Positions 8,742 through 18,776 of a stretch of 64,000 nt of DNA are shown piece after piece. The translations under genes were made by a program, and so were the position numbers. The notes beneath the pieces are model-generated. The model was given only the letters and a program-made list of their open reading frames with translations, searched no databases and was not told the DNA's origin. The DNA is from Flavobacterium sharifuzzamanii (GTDB lineage: Bacteria; Bacteroidota; Bacteroidia; Flavobacteriales; Flavobacteriaceae), in contig NZ_QJGZ01000037.1 of the NCBI RefSeq assembly GCF_003254585.1, forward strand, positions 62,001 through 126,000. The letters are read 5' to 3'. How positions within the stretch are numbered: the first letter of the stretch is position 1; each line of letters begins with the position of its first letter.

Positions 8742-10178
8742 TTAGTTAACATCCCACCAAACTTTGTCAGTGATTAGTTTCGCTGCCGGTGCATTTGGAT
8801 TTCTTGTTGTTACAACGTTTGGTAATACAATTCTTCTTGGGAATACGTTACCAGTTTTAGTTTCAACTGCAATTGCCAATTGTCCAGGAATATATAATTC
8901 GCTTGATTGTTTAACAGCAGATTCTTTTGGGAATCCTGTTCTGTTTTGCTCTAAGAATGATTCGTAACCATTTCCAGGGAAACTTGCGATCCATTTTTGA
9001 GTAATGATAGCTTCAATTTGAGCATCAGTTCCTGTTGCAGGGAATGCATACGCTCCATTTACGAAACCTGCAGCATCCGTTGCAGTTTGTCCCCATCTTA
9101 CCAAAGCAGCAGTTACACCAGCGTCATATTTAGCTTTTGCACCAGTACCACCGTAGTATCTTGTAAGAGCTTCAGCTTGAAGGAAGTAGCTTTCTTCTTT
9201 GCTGATAAAGAAAACAGGTGTTAATGGGCTTAATTGAACTAAAGATAAGTTTGGAACTGAAGTGTTGTTCCAGTCACCTTGATTATTAGGATTACCAGGT
9301 TGTGCATAATATTTAGCTAAACGTGGGTCACTATTAAGAGATAGGTAAGAAAACATAGTTTTACTAGCTCTTAGGTTCAAAGTAGTGTTTAACTGTCTTC
9401 TGTCAGACTCATAAAGTGGGTTACTTCTATCAGCAGCATCTTCGAATTGAGTCATAGCAGCATCTACATCTAAGAATTGTGCTCCAGAATTAATTAAAGT
9501 AGTGATTCCAGACTGAGCAAGAGTTGGATTAACTGCAGTTAATCTCATGTGTAATTTTAACAATAGAGTATTTCCAAATTTTGTCCATTTTTCCATATCT
9601 CCTTTGAAGATGAAATCATCTTTACCTGGTTTGTCTCCTACAGAAGCACTTAAATCTTTTGATAAAGCTAATTTCAAATCAGCAATCATTAAATCATAAG
9701 TTTCTTTACCTGTATTAAATTTAGGCTGTAAAATGTTAACATTGTTAGCTTCAGCATAAGGAATGTTATCATACAAATCTGTTAAAACTTGTGAACCTTC
9801 AACTTCAAGAATTGTTGCCATTAAGTAATAGTTCCAGTTTCCTTCTTTTAAAGATTGAGCTTTTACAGTTCTGATATCGTTTAAAGCATCATACATAGCA
9901 GTATAAGCTGCTCCATAGTTGTTTGCTCCGATACTGTAGCTGTCAATATCTCTATATTGGTTAGAAGTTGGGTTTTGTGTCCAAAATTGAGACCAAAAAC
10001 CACCTATTATAGCGTAATATGATCCTTGTGCACCTGCAAGTCCTGCAATACCAGCAGGAAATATTGTGCTATTTGCTTGTCCAGGAGGCAATGCATCCGG
10101 GTCTCTGTTAATGTCAAATGTTTCATCACATGACACTAATAAGAAAAGAGCTGTTATTAATGTTGCTATCTTTTTCAT
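8742..10178 (-). CDS. SusD/RagB family surface lipoprotein (SusD-like_2 type)
   Basis: A 478-aa lipoprotein with lipobox LLVSC (C17) followed by DE. SusD proteins form the lid of the SusC transporter and bind ligand at the cell surface. The TPR-like helical scaffold is suggested by repeated helices, and the opening FDINRDPDALP with the late FISKEESYFLQAEALTRY segment is typical of the SusD-like_2 group. Sixteen nt separate it from susC. This group often accompanies cargo other than glycans, and no carbohydrate-active enzyme is present here, so I leave the ligand open. Confidence 0.92.
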   Translation of the reverse strand: MKKIATLITALFLLVSCDETFDINRDPDALPPGQANSTIFPAGIAGLAGAQGSYYAIIGGFWSQFWTQNPTSNQYRDIDSYSIGANNYGAAYTAMYDALNDIRTVKAQSLKEGNWNYYLMATILEVEGSQVLTDLYDNIPYAEANNVNILQPKFNTGKETYDLMIADLKLALSKDLSASVGDKPGKDDFIFKGDMEKWTKFGNTLLLKLHMRLTAVNPTLAQSGITTLINSGAQFLDVDAAMTQFEDAADRSNPLYESDRRQLNTTLNLRASKTMFSYLSLNSDPRLAKYYAQPGNPNNQGDWNNTSVPNLSLVQLSPLTPVFFISKEESYFLQAEALTRYYGGTGAKAKYDAGVTAALVRWGQTATDAAGFVNGAYAFPATGTDAQIEAIITQKWIASFPGNGYESFLEQNRTGFPKESAVKQSSELYIPGQLAIAVETKTGNVFPRRIVLPNVVTTRNPNAPAAKLITDKVWWDVN

Positions 10179-10194
10179 TTTTCTATATTTATTT

Positions 10195-13100
10195 TTAGAA
10201 TGATAATTTTAAAACTCCACCTACTGATCTTTGAGATGGGTTAGCTCCAAACTCTCCTAAGTCTGAAAGTACACCTGTACCGTAAGTACTTACCTCTGGA
10301 TCTACGTAAGGGTTGTCTCCAGGAGTCCACATAAATAAGTTTCTTCCGTAGATACCAACTGTAATTTTGTTTAGACCCATGTTTTTACTTAGTGAAGAAG
10401 GGAAATCATAGTTTAAATTTATCTCTCTTAATCTAACAAAAGTTTTGTCAACAATGTGAGTGTTTTCAATCGCTAAGTTACTTTGAGTGTTGTAGTAGTT
10501 AGCAACGTTTTCGAATGAAACTGGTGTAGTGTTTTCTACGTATGATACAGATCCATCAGGAGCAACAATTTCATTTACAGAATTTGGTACAATGAAAGGA
10601 GCTCTGTCGTTGTAAGTAGTTTCAATACCATTTCCTACGAAGTGAGACAATCTTTTTGTATAAGAATACATTTCTCCACCTTGTTTCCAGTCTAAAGACA
10701 TTCCTAAGTTGAAGTTTTTGTATTTAAATGTGTTTTGTAAACCCATCACGAAATCACGTTGTGAGTTTCCAATTCTTTGAACTTGAGTTGTGTTTACATC
10801 GATTCCTGTAGTAGCACTTACAATTGGCTGACCAGTTGGAGATGTTTTTGTAACTAAAGAGTAGAATGAACCGATTGGTTGTCCTTTTTCTGCTGAGTAA
10901 GTTACACCGTATGCAGGTGCTAAGTCAATTCTGTCAAAACCATCAGCTAACTTAGTAACTTCATTAAGGTTTTTAGTGAATGTGTAAGTTAAGCTCCAAG
11001 TAAAGTCTTGGTTTTTAATTGGGCTAGCAGTAATAGAAAGCTCGATACCTTTGTTTACGATATCACCAGCGTTGATTGCTTTTTGTGTAAAACCAGTAGA
11101 TGGATCTAATGGTAAGTTAACGATTAAGTCAGATGTAGTTTTGTGATATAAAGCGATATCATAACTAATTCTGTTTTTGAAGAATGATCCTTCAGCACCA
11201 ACTTCATATTCAACAGTACTTTCTGGTTTCAAACTTGAATTTCCTAATCTTCCAGAAGCTTCGTAGAAACTTACCCCACCAATTGGAGATGCAAGAATTC
11301 CGAAGTTAGCAGCTGCTGATCCTGTAATGTATGAGTTTTCAGTCACATATGGATTTGTATCATTTGCAATTTTAGAAGCAGCAGCTCTTAATTTCAAGAA
11401 AGTGTTTCCGTTGTCAATTGCAATAGCACCTAAAGATAATGCTGGGTAGAAATAAGCATTGTTACCGATTGGCAATGTAGATGTAACATCTTCTCTACCT
11501 GTAATTGTAGCAAAATATCTGTTTTTGAAAGCAAATTCAGCAGATGCGTAAACAGCTCCAGTTTTTCTTAAAGTATTAGATTGTGTAAGAACTGGTCTTA
11601 CAGCAGAGTTAGATAGTTCGTAGTAACCTGGAATTCCTAAGTTAGTGATAGAAGCAATCAATCTGTCGCTTTCTCTTCTGTTGTAGTTGAAACCACCTAA
11701 AAGGTTTAATGTCCAGTCTTCTCCTAAGTTTGTGTTGTAATTTAAGTTGAAGAATGTATCGAATTCTGAGTATTCAGATCTTGATTCTGTAACACCTCCC
11801 ACAGTTAAACTTCCTGCAATATCTTGAGGGCTTCCTGGTAAATAGTCTACAATAGCTCCGTGGCTTTTTAATCTTTCAGTTCTAAAGTTACCACCAACTT
11901 GCCATGAAGCAGTTAATTTGTCAGTAATTTTGTAGCTTAAGTTAGCATTTCCAAAAATATTGTTTCCGTATATTTTAGTACTATTTTCGTTAATAGTAAA
12001 ATATGGATTTGAAGCGTAAGGAGTGAAATAGTAAGAAGGAGAGTTGAAAGGATTATTTTTGTAATCTCTCAAATCTACGATACTAATGTCAGTAGGGATT
12101 TGTAATAAATCTTGCTGTAATGTAGAACCTTCTCCAGCGTCATCACCTTGACCAGTGTTTACAACACTTTGATCTTTGTAGATATAGTTTAAAGATGTTC
12201 TTAAAGTAAGTCTCTTACCTTTTAATCCTCCATTGAATCCAATAGATTGTTTTTTGTATAAATCAGCATCTGTAGGTACAACCCCGTCACTGTTTACATT
12301 AGAAAAGATTAAAGAGAAATCTGAAGTATCTCCACCACCACTAAGGTTTACAGATTGTGTAGATAAAACACCAGTGTTGTAGAAATCTCTAACATTATCT
12401 TTTAATCCAACGTAAGGTTTAATTTGTTGGCTGTTTTCATAAACAGTTCCCCAAGGTCTAACTTCACCATTGAATTTTGGTCCCCAAGAACCGTTTTCGT
12501 TACTAGGTCCGTTTCCTGTGTAACCATGTCCGTTCCATCCTTGTCCAAATTCAGTTTGTTGGTGAGGAACTCTTGCAACTTCACTTAATTCAGTTGAAGC
12601 CAATAAGTCTACTTTTATTCCAGAGTTTGCTTTTCCTTTTTTAGTAGTAATGATGATAACACCACCTCCAGCTCTTGAACCGTATAATGCAGAAGCAGCA
12701 GCTCCTTTAAGTACAGTCATGCTTTCAATGTTATTTGGATCTAAATCACTTACACCGTTACCAGCATCATATGATCTACTGCTAGATGCAACACCATTGT
12801 TACTAGTACCTGTAGATGTGTTGTTGATTGGAGATCCATCAACTACGTATAAAGGTCCAACGTTACCAGTAATAGAGTTCAAACCACGGATGATAACTTT
12901 TGTAGCCGCTCCTGGTTGTGATGGAGCAGTGATATCAACTCCGGCAATTTTACCAGATAGAGTTTCAAATGGGTTAGTGTTTACTACTTGAGTAAGCGCA
13001 TCTGATTTTAAAGTTGTAGTCGCGTAACCAAGAGATTTTTTCTCTCTTTTAATACCAAAAGCAGTTACAACTACTCCTTCAAGTTCTTGTGCTCCTGCAT

Positions 13101-13386
13101 CCGCTAATTTTACATTTACAGTTGAAGAACTTGCTGCTACCTCTTGAGTTTTCATTCCGATGTAGCTAAATACCAAAATTTGGCTTGGTGATACTTTGAT
13201 CGAAAATTTACCATCAAAGTCAGTTTGTGTTCCCGTTTTAGTTCCTTTAACTAATACACTAACACCTGGTAAAGGCATTCCTGCATTGTCAGAAACTGTT
13301 CCCGAAACAGCTCTTTCTTGCGCAAAAGAAAGTTGCGCAACTAGTACTAATAAAAGCACTAAGAATCCATTGAACTTTAGTTTCAT
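10195..13386 (-). CDS. SusC/RagA family TonB-dependent outer membrane transporter (first pair)
   Basis: A 1063-aa TonB-dependent transporter with a signal peptide ending LSFAQ (about residue 22). Next comes the N-terminal carboxypeptidase-D regulatory-like domain (SGTVSDNAGMPLPGVSV, DFDGKFSI), a plug domain (about 110-240, with VLKGAAASALYGSRAGGGVI and ITTKKG) and a 22-strand barrel ending in the outer-membrane signature LKLSF. It imports a ligand captured by the SusD partner, using energy from TonB. Its N-terminal region is very similar to that of the second SusC in this window, suggesting duplication. A 23-nt element upstream is shared with the second copy. Confidence 0.96.
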   Translation of the reverse strand: MKLKFNGFLVLLLVLVAQLSFAQERAVSGTVSDNAGMPLPGVSVLVKGTKTGTQTDFDGKFSIKVSPSQILVFSYIGMKTQEVAASSSTVNVKLADAGAQELEGVVVTAFGIKREKKSLGYATTTLKSDALTQVVNTNPFETLSGKIAGVDITAPSQPGAATKVIIRGLNSITGNVGPLYVVDGSPINNTSTGTSNNGVASSSRSYDAGNGVSDLDPNNIESMTVLKGAAASALYGSRAGGGVIIITTKKGKANSGIKVDLLASTELSEVARVPHQQTEFGQGWNGHGYTGNGPSNENGSWGPKFNGEVRPWGTVYENSQQIKPYVGLKDNVRDFYNTGVLSTQSVNLSGGGDTSDFSLIFSNVNSDGVVPTDADLYKKQSIGFNGGLKGKRLTLRTSLNYIYKDQSVVNTGQGDDAGEGSTLQQDLLQIPTDISIVDLRDYKNNPFNSPSYYFTPYASNPYFTINENSTKIYGNNIFGNANLSYKITDKLTASWQVGGNFRTERLKSHGAIVDYLPGSPQDIAGSLTVGGVTESRSEYSEFDTFFNLNYNTNLGEDWTLNLLGGFNYNRRESDRLIASITNLGIPGYYELSNSAVRPVLTQSNTLRKTGAVYASAEFAFKNRYFATITGREDVTSTLPIGNNAYFYPALSLGAIAIDNGNTFLKLRAAASKIANDTNPYVTENSYITGSAAANFGILASPIGGVSFYEASGRLGNSSLKPESTVEYEVGAEGSFFKNRISYDIALYHKTTSDLIVNLPLDPSTGFTQKAINAGDIVNKGIELSITASPIKNQDFTWSLTYTFTKNLNEVTKLADGFDRIDLAPAYGVTYSAEKGQPIGSFYSLVTKTSPTGQPIVSATTGIDVNTTQVQRIGNSQRDFVMGLQNTFKYKNFNLGMSLDWKQGGEMYSYTKRLSHFVGNGIETTYNDRAPFIVPNSVNEIVAPDGSVSYVENTTPVSFENVANYYNTQSNLAIENTHIVDKTFVRLREINLNYDFPSSLSKNMGLNKITVGIYGRNLFMWTPGDNPYVDPEVSTYGTGVLSDLGEFGANPSQRSVGGVLKLSF

Positions 13387-13412
13387 TTTTAAATATTTTG
13401 AATTAGTCCGAC

Positions 13413-13435
13413 AAAAATCTTAATAATTTGTTAAT
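13413..13435 (-). promoter_or_regulatory. Conserved upstream element of first susC
   Basis: This 23-nt stretch matches the one upstream of the second susC at 21 of 23 positions (minus-strand core ATTAACAAA, then TATTA and GATTTTT). It lies 27-49 nt before the ATG. A second shared block (minus-strand CTAAT, then CAAAATATTT) sits between it and the start codon. It is probably a promoter or operator; it does not match the TAnnTTTG consensus well. Confidence 0.5.
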
Positions 13436-13883
13436 CTACCTAATTTAAAAAGCTTTTTTTTTAGTTAAATAATGATTTTAGGATGGGATTTTGCTGTTTT
13501 ATCGATTAAAATCAACTTAAAATTACAAATCCGTAATTTTTAGTGTTAAATTTGATAATAATTAAAAATTTTGTCAAACCCTTAAATGTTAAATTTATAG
13601 ATGAAGGCTGTTTAAATGTTTTTTTTATAACTTTTGGCCTCGAAAAACAGACAGGTTTACTTCTGAATTTTGTTAAAAAGACCCTGAATCTTTTAATAGA
13701 CAGTATTAAGAGGTGTGTAGAGTGTTTGTATGCTGTAATGTTGTTTTGAAAATTATACAAAGTTTTAAGGATATTAAATAAGAGTATAACTGTGATTTTC
13801 TTTTTAATAGTTTTTAACGTTTTTTTGTTTTAGGGTTCTTGTTAAAGTAAGTTAAATGTAAATTTAAAGTTAATGGACTTTAT

Positions 13884-13916
13884 AAAAAAAGCGATCGCAT
13901 TATTTGCAATCGCTTT
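13884..13916 (-). terminator. Terminator of the second SusC/SusD operon
   Basis: Minus-strand RNA folds into a 12-bp stem (AAAGCGATTGCA with TGCGATCGCTTT, one G-U pair) followed by a T run. The wobble forms only on the minus strand, fitting termination after the susD ending at 13939. Confidence 0.88.
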
Positions 13917-13938
13917 TCTTTACTTTTAGTTTTTTAAT

Positions 13939-15399
13939 TTAGAATTTATCCCAAAATAACTTAGTTTCTACAGCATCACCACCAATTGCAGCACTTGCGT
14001 CTGTATAGCTTGCTTTGTTTAGTGACTGCTCGATAATTGGATAAGTATAACGCATTGGGAAACCTGACACAGCATCAGGCGGCGCCACTAAAACTGGAAA
14101 ATCTAATCTTCTGTAGAAAGACCAGCCTTCAAACGAATTGTTGTAAAAAGCTATCCAGCTTTGAGTTCCTATTTTTTCTTTCCATGTTCCTGCTGCGGTT
14201 GCATAGGCGACATCAGGATTTGCTAAGTAGGTTGTAGCGTCAGATTGTGTTCCTCCCCAATCTAAAATAGAAGCGGTTATTGCTGCATTATAGTGTGTTT
14301 CAGCATCGCTAGGTGTTCCGTATAAAGATCTTTCGGCTGCTTCTGCTAAAAGGAATTCAGCTTCAGCATAGTCTAGAATTGTTCCTGGAAAGTCTGGAGC
14401 CTGGATTGTTGGAGTAATATGCGTTTTTTGTGCAAATGAATTACTTGAACCATTTTCCCCGCCTATGTATTCAATTTCTGGGGTAGATGGGTCGTCCATA
14501 TTGTTGTCAAAGTATTTCGCGCGTCTTGGGTCGCTCAAATTATTCATCATATCTATTATAGTGCTTGTTGGAACAAAATCTGAACGTCCACTCGCAACAA
14601 GATCGACATACAATGGATTAGTGTTTGGTGTCGCTGTAAGATACTTTAGATCTGCATTGTCAAGATTTGACGTGAAAACAAATGGGGCAGCGCTTGATAC
14701 CGTTGCTTTAGCCAATGCACTTTCTGCTGGAATATCAGAAATGGTTATGCCCATTCTTAATTTTAGGGTATTTGCAAATTTAATCCATTTCTGTACATCT
14801 CCTCCGTATATTCTGTCATTGTCGCCAAAACTTTTACCACCAGTGTTTAGTTTAGCTATTGCATTATTTAATCTAGTAATTAAATCTTTGTAGATTGTTA
14901 AGCCATCATCGTATTTTGGTGTTTTGTAGTCAAGATTTATAGCTTGAGAATAAGGTATATTTCCAAATGTCTCGACTAATATTGCATACGTATAAACGTT
15001 TAAAATTTCTATGATTGCAAGTTTGTTTTGTTTGTCTAATGGATTTTCAGTTAGGCCAAGTGGTGTGTTGGTAATATTTTTGGCACTTTGGTCTAAGTCT
15101 TTTAATACATCTTTATACAAAAACTGCCAGTGTTGTTCTGGGATTGTTCTTGTAACTAAGTCATAGTTACTTTCGTCTGTATAAACAGTCTCTGTGAAAT
15201 ATTGATTGATTAATCTTATGATGTTGTTGTTGACATTTGTGTTTGTCATTTGATCGACCAAACTTTTTTGTGCGCTGGTAAATAAGGCTTCACCTGGTAC
15301 ATTAGAAGGGTCTTTAACATTCACATTTAATTTTTCTATATCATCAGAGCAGGACGAGAACGTAACTGCGGTGAGTATGATTATAAATATTTTTTTCAT
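13939..15399 (-). CDS. SusD/RagB family surface lipoprotein, second pair
   Basis: A 486-aa SusD-like lipoprotein with lipobox TFSSC (C17). The residues after the cysteine read SDDIE, close to the S-(D/E)-rich lipoprotein export signal described for Flavobacterium, so surface display is likely. Typical features are the N-terminal LNVNVKDPSNVP and the conserved YAEAEFLLAEAAERS helix that packs against SusC. It lies 11 nt after its susC gene. Ligand unknown; no catalytic partner is encoded nearby. Confidence 0.92.
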   Translation of the reverse strand: MKKIFIIILTAVTFSSCSDDIEKLNVNVKDPSNVPGEALFTSAQKSLVDQMTNTNVNNNIIRLINQYFTETVYTDESNYDLVTRTIPEQHWQFLYKDVLKDLDQSAKNITNTPLGLTENPLDKQNKLAIIEILNVYTYAILVETFGNIPYSQAINLDYKTPKYDDGLTIYKDLITRLNNAIAKLNTGGKSFGDNDRIYGGDVQKWIKFANTLKLRMGITISDIPAESALAKATVSSAAPFVFTSNLDNADLKYLTATPNTNPLYVDLVASGRSDFVPTSTIIDMMNNLSDPRRAKYFDNNMDDPSTPEIEYIGGENGSSNSFAQKTHITPTIQAPDFPGTILDYAEAEFLLAEAAERSLYGTPSDAETHYNAAITASILDWGGTQSDATTYLANPDVAYATAAGTWKEKIGTQSWIAFYNNSFEGWSFYRRLDFPVLVAPPDAVSGFPMRYTYPIIEQSLNKASYTDASAAIGGDAVETKLFWDKF

Positions 15400-15410
15400 G
15401 ATTTCTTGAT

Positions 15411-18400
15411 TTAAAATTGGATTTTAATGTTAAAGCTAACATCTCTTGTTGATGGTAAAGATCCTGTTGAGTAGCCTTGTAGGTTACCAGCTCCTAATCC
15501 AGATTCTGGATCTGCGTCTGGCAAGTTTTTGTGTATAATCCAAAGATTTGTTCCAACAACACTAAAAGTCATTCCGTTGATGAATGTGTTTTTTAACACT
15601 TTTTCTGGTAAAGCGTATGTAATTGCTGTTTGTCTCAGTTTGATATAGCTTGCATCATATACAAATGCTTCGTCTGGTAAACCTCTTCTGTAACCTTGAG
15701 CTCCAAATCGGCTAGCTTCAATTCTAGTAGTGTTTACTTTTCCATCAGGATTTACCCCTGGGTTTATAAAACCTCCACTGTCAGCTCCAGAAGTCAATGG
15801 GTTTCTGATAGGGTTTCCTAGTTCATTTATAAAAGCTGTATCATCAGGAAGACCAGTTGCTAAACCATAATAACGGTCTAGTGAGAATATTTGTCCGCCT
15901 TTTTGCATATCGATTAAGAATTCAAATGAAAAGTTTTTATAAACGAATTTGTTGTTTAGACCTCCCGTGTAATCAGGATTTGCATTTCCAATTGCATTGT
16001 CAGACGTTGAAGTTTTGATATATTGGCCATTACTTGGGTCAACAACTGGTTGTCCATTTAAATAAGTGTATTTTGTACCGTATATAACTCCGTATGGTTG
16101 TCCAACGGCAGCATTTATTGTCACACCGCCTTGAAAAGATCCTAATTGTAAGTTGTCAATGCCGTCTAAAAGATTTAGAACTTTGTTTCGATTTCTAGCA
16201 AAGTTTAAATTTACTTCCCATGAAAAAGTGTCTGTTTTTATTGGAGTACCATTTAGACTTATTTCAATCCCCTTGTTTTCAATTTCTCCGGCATTAATTA
16301 ATTCATATAGGTATCCAGTAGAAGCAGTAAGTCTTAATGGAATGATCTGGTCAATTGAGTTTGATTTGTAATAAGAGAAATCAAATCCTAATCTCTTTTT
16401 AAAGAAGGAAAGCTCTAAACCTGCTTCGTAACTTTTTGTACGTTCTGGTTTTAGGTTAGGATTGTTCTTAGTGTCTTTTACTGATGCTGATGCTGCTCCA
16501 AATGCAGTGTTAACAGCGTAGGTGTCTAAGACTCTGTCAAAGCCAGGGCTGTTTCCAACTTCTGCATAATTAAGTCTGACTTTTCCAAAAGATAGCCAAT
16601 CTGCCTCGATGAATTTTGAAAACACAAAACTAGAGGAAACGGAAGGGTAGTAATAAGTACTGTTTGCTTCCGGAAGAGTTGAAGAGTGGTCTCTTCTGAT
16701 TGTTCCTTCAAGGAATAAATAATCTTCGTATCCAAAAGATGCGCTTCCATAGATACCATCTACACCTATAGCTTCATCTCTTTCGATAGGTGCTAGAAGT
16801 GGGCTTACAGTATTTTGTAAAGAATATAGTTTTGGAATAGCAAGTCCGCCATTTGTTGCGGCAAATATTGAATTATAATAACTTCTTCGAATGTTTACTC
16901 CGACAACACCTTTTAAGTTTAGTTTTTCTGTGATGTCTGTATTGTAGTTTAACATGAAGTCATAATTGTATTCACTAAAGCCTATGTTTTTTCGTGAGTA
17001 ACCTGATGATGCTGGGTTTCTGTTAAGAGAACCATCACCACCTCCGGTTCCAATTCCAAAATCAACTGGTACACTTCCAATGGCTCTTCTTTCTTCTTGT
17101 AGCTCATCGTACGTGTCAACAGAAATTCGGCCAAAGGCGTCCAGCCAGCTTGCAATTTTATAGTTTAAAGATACGTTTCCAATAAATCTGCTTCTGCTGT
17201 CTGATTCATAATTTTCATAGCGTTGAAAATAAGGGTTGTCCCAAAATATTGGAGTTGGATTTGTGTATGAATTAGGATTCCATGTTACATTACGTCCTGT
17301 AAGTTCATAAGCTTGTCTTAAGCTTTTTAGATCAACGTTGGTTTGCCACCATTGTCTAAAATTACCAGCAATATTGTCATTGTATCCTGTGCTGTTTCTA
17401 CCAATTGTGCTTGTTTTTGTAAAGTTTCCGTATCCTGCCACGGTTAATCTGTCGTTGATCAGAGTAGATGCGTTCAGTGTAAAAGTGTTTCTTTTTAAGC
17501 TGCTATTTGGCATTAAGCCAGTTTGATCAAGATTGTTGGCTCCTAATCTTAAGTAACCATTTTCTAAGCCTTTGTCAATTGAAATAGAATTGGTAAGAGC
17601 TACTGGCTTTTGGAAAAAAGTAATAGGGCCATTTTTTGCTGCTACCCAAGGTGTGGCTTTCATGTAATTTGGAGACTCAGGATAAAATGCATCCCATTGA
17701 TAAACCATTAAATTTGGATCAAAAGCTTGTCCATAAGAAGCGTCCTCTGTTAGTGGAGTTACATTGTCTAAAACACCATCTCCATTAATATCAATGTGGT
17801 CTAAATATGAATCTTCATCGGGACCATAGTAAGGTCCATATCCAGCACCATATTGTTTTTGATATTTAATAAAAGTGCTTTTGTCGACAGAACCAATTGT
17901 TACGCCTGAATTAACAGTAATTGAATAGCCTTTTGCTTTTTTGTTCCCTTTTTTTGTGGTAATAACAACAACTCCGTTTGCGGCTCTAGATCCATATAAT
18001 GCACTTGCGGCAGAGCCTTTAAGTACGTTGATAGATTCAATGTCTTCAGGGTTAATGTCTGATGCGGCGCTTCCGTAATCATAACCTGCTCCAGATTGTT
18101 CCTGATCTCTCGTATTTGAATTGTTGTTGCTTACTGGAACCCCATCAATAACAAATAGAGCTTGATTGTTTCCTGTTAGGGAAGAATTTCCTCTAATTAC
18201 AATATTGGTGGAACCGCCAAAGTTTGTTGTTCGTTTTACCTGTACTCCAGAAACTTTTCCTGATATGGCATTTACGAAGTTGTCACTTTTAACTGCAGCA
18301 AGGTTTTCACCTTTAACTTCTTGAGTTGCATAACCAAGAGATTTTTTTTCTCTTGATAATCCTAAAGCGGTAACAACTACTCCTTCTAGTTGTTGTGCAT

Positions 18401-18689
18401 CGCTTGATAGTTTAGCGTTAATTTTTGTTGAGCTAGCTGGAAATTCTTGAGATTTCATTCCAATGTAGCTAAAAACTAAAACTTGATTTGGTGATGCTTT
18501 GATGGAATATTTTCCATCAAAATCGGTTTGTGTTCCAGTTTTTGCTCCTTTTATTAATACACTTACACCTGGTAGAGGCATATTTGCATCATCGGTAACA
18601 ATACCTGAAACAGTTCTTTCTTGCGCAAAGGTTAGTTGCGCCATTAGTGCTAATAAAAGCACTAAGAATCTGTTTGGTTTTGATTTCAT
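15411..18689 (-). CDS. SusC/RagA family TonB-dependent outer membrane transporter (second pair)
   Basis: A 1092-aa transporter with a signal peptide ending LTFAQ, a carboxypeptidase-D regulatory-like domain (SGIVTDDANMPLPGVSV), a plug with VLKGSAASALYGSRAANGVV, and a barrel ending FNIKIQF. The first 110 residues are nearly collinear with the other SusC here (same MPLPGVSVL, GTQTDFDGK and FSYIGMK blocks), but the plug and barrel diverge, consistent with duplication and change of ligand. It includes a D-rich segment near residue 290-300 (DINGDGVLDN) resembling a calcium-binding loop. It is paired with the SusD gene 11 nt downstream. Confidence 0.96.
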   Translation of the reverse strand: MKSKPNRFLVLLLALMAQLTFAQERTVSGIVTDDANMPLPGVSVLIKGAKTGTQTDFDGKYSIKASPNQVLVFSYIGMKSQEFPASSTKINAKLSSDAQQLEGVVVTALGLSREKKSLGYATQEVKGENLAAVKSDNFVNAISGKVSGVQVKRTTNFGGSTNIVIRGNSSLTGNNQALFVIDGVPVSNNNSNTRDQEQSGAGYDYGSAASDINPEDIESINVLKGSAASALYGSRAANGVVVITTKKGNKKAKGYSITVNSGVTIGSVDKSTFIKYQKQYGAGYGPYYGPDEDSYLDHIDINGDGVLDNVTPLTEDASYGQAFDPNLMVYQWDAFYPESPNYMKATPWVAAKNGPITFFQKPVALTNSISIDKGLENGYLRLGANNLDQTGLMPNSSLKRNTFTLNASTLINDRLTVAGYGNFTKTSTIGRNSTGYNDNIAGNFRQWWQTNVDLKSLRQAYELTGRNVTWNPNSYTNPTPIFWDNPYFQRYENYESDSRSRFIGNVSLNYKIASWLDAFGRISVDTYDELQEERRAIGSVPVDFGIGTGGGDGSLNRNPASSGYSRKNIGFSEYNYDFMLNYNTDITEKLNLKGVVGVNIRRSYYNSIFAATNGGLAIPKLYSLQNTVSPLLAPIERDEAIGVDGIYGSASFGYEDYLFLEGTIRRDHSSTLPEANSTYYYPSVSSSFVFSKFIEADWLSFGKVRLNYAEVGNSPGFDRVLDTYAVNTAFGAASASVKDTKNNPNLKPERTKSYEAGLELSFFKKRLGFDFSYYKSNSIDQIIPLRLTASTGYLYELINAGEIENKGIEISLNGTPIKTDTFSWEVNLNFARNRNKVLNLLDGIDNLQLGSFQGGVTINAAVGQPYGVIYGTKYTYLNGQPVVDPSNGQYIKTSTSDNAIGNANPDYTGGLNNKFVYKNFSFEFLIDMQKGGQIFSLDRYYGLATGLPDDTAFINELGNPIRNPLTSGADSGGFINPGVNPDGKVNTTRIEASRFGAQGYRRGLPDEAFVYDASYIKLRQTAITYALPEKVLKNTFINGMTFSVVGTNLWIIHKNLPDADPESGLGAGNLQGYSTGSLPSTRDVSFNIKIQF

Positions 18690-18737
18690 ATTGTCAAATA
18701 TTTTGGATTAGTAGTGTAATATTCGTAAATACTTGTT

Positions 18738-18760
18738 AAAAATCCTAATATTTTGTTAAT
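18738..18760 (-). promoter_or_regulatory. Conserved upstream element of second susC
   Basis: The counterpart of the element at 13413-13435 (21 of 23 positions identical), here 49-71 nt before the ATG because about 22 nt are inserted between it and the second shared block near the start codon. Confidence 0.5.
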
Positions 18761-18776
18761 GAGTTTTTGTAAAAAC

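Larger units (their letters stand above)
13387..13938. other. 552-bp AT-rich intergenic region between the two SusCD operons
   Basis: The left end holds the upstream region of the first susC (conserved element at 13413-13435), and the right end holds the terminator of the second susD. The middle (about 13450-13880) is AT-rich. Overlapping short open frames on both strands (about 13512-13760) lack recognisable products, ribosome sites or codon bias, and I do not call them genes. Confidence 0.6.

Noticed and set aside
13512..13760. Overlapping open frames of 82 and 68 codons on opposite strands in the SusCD intergenic region
   Set aside because: Both strands are open because the sequence is AT-rich. 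Neither product has a recognisable motif, signal peptide or supported start.
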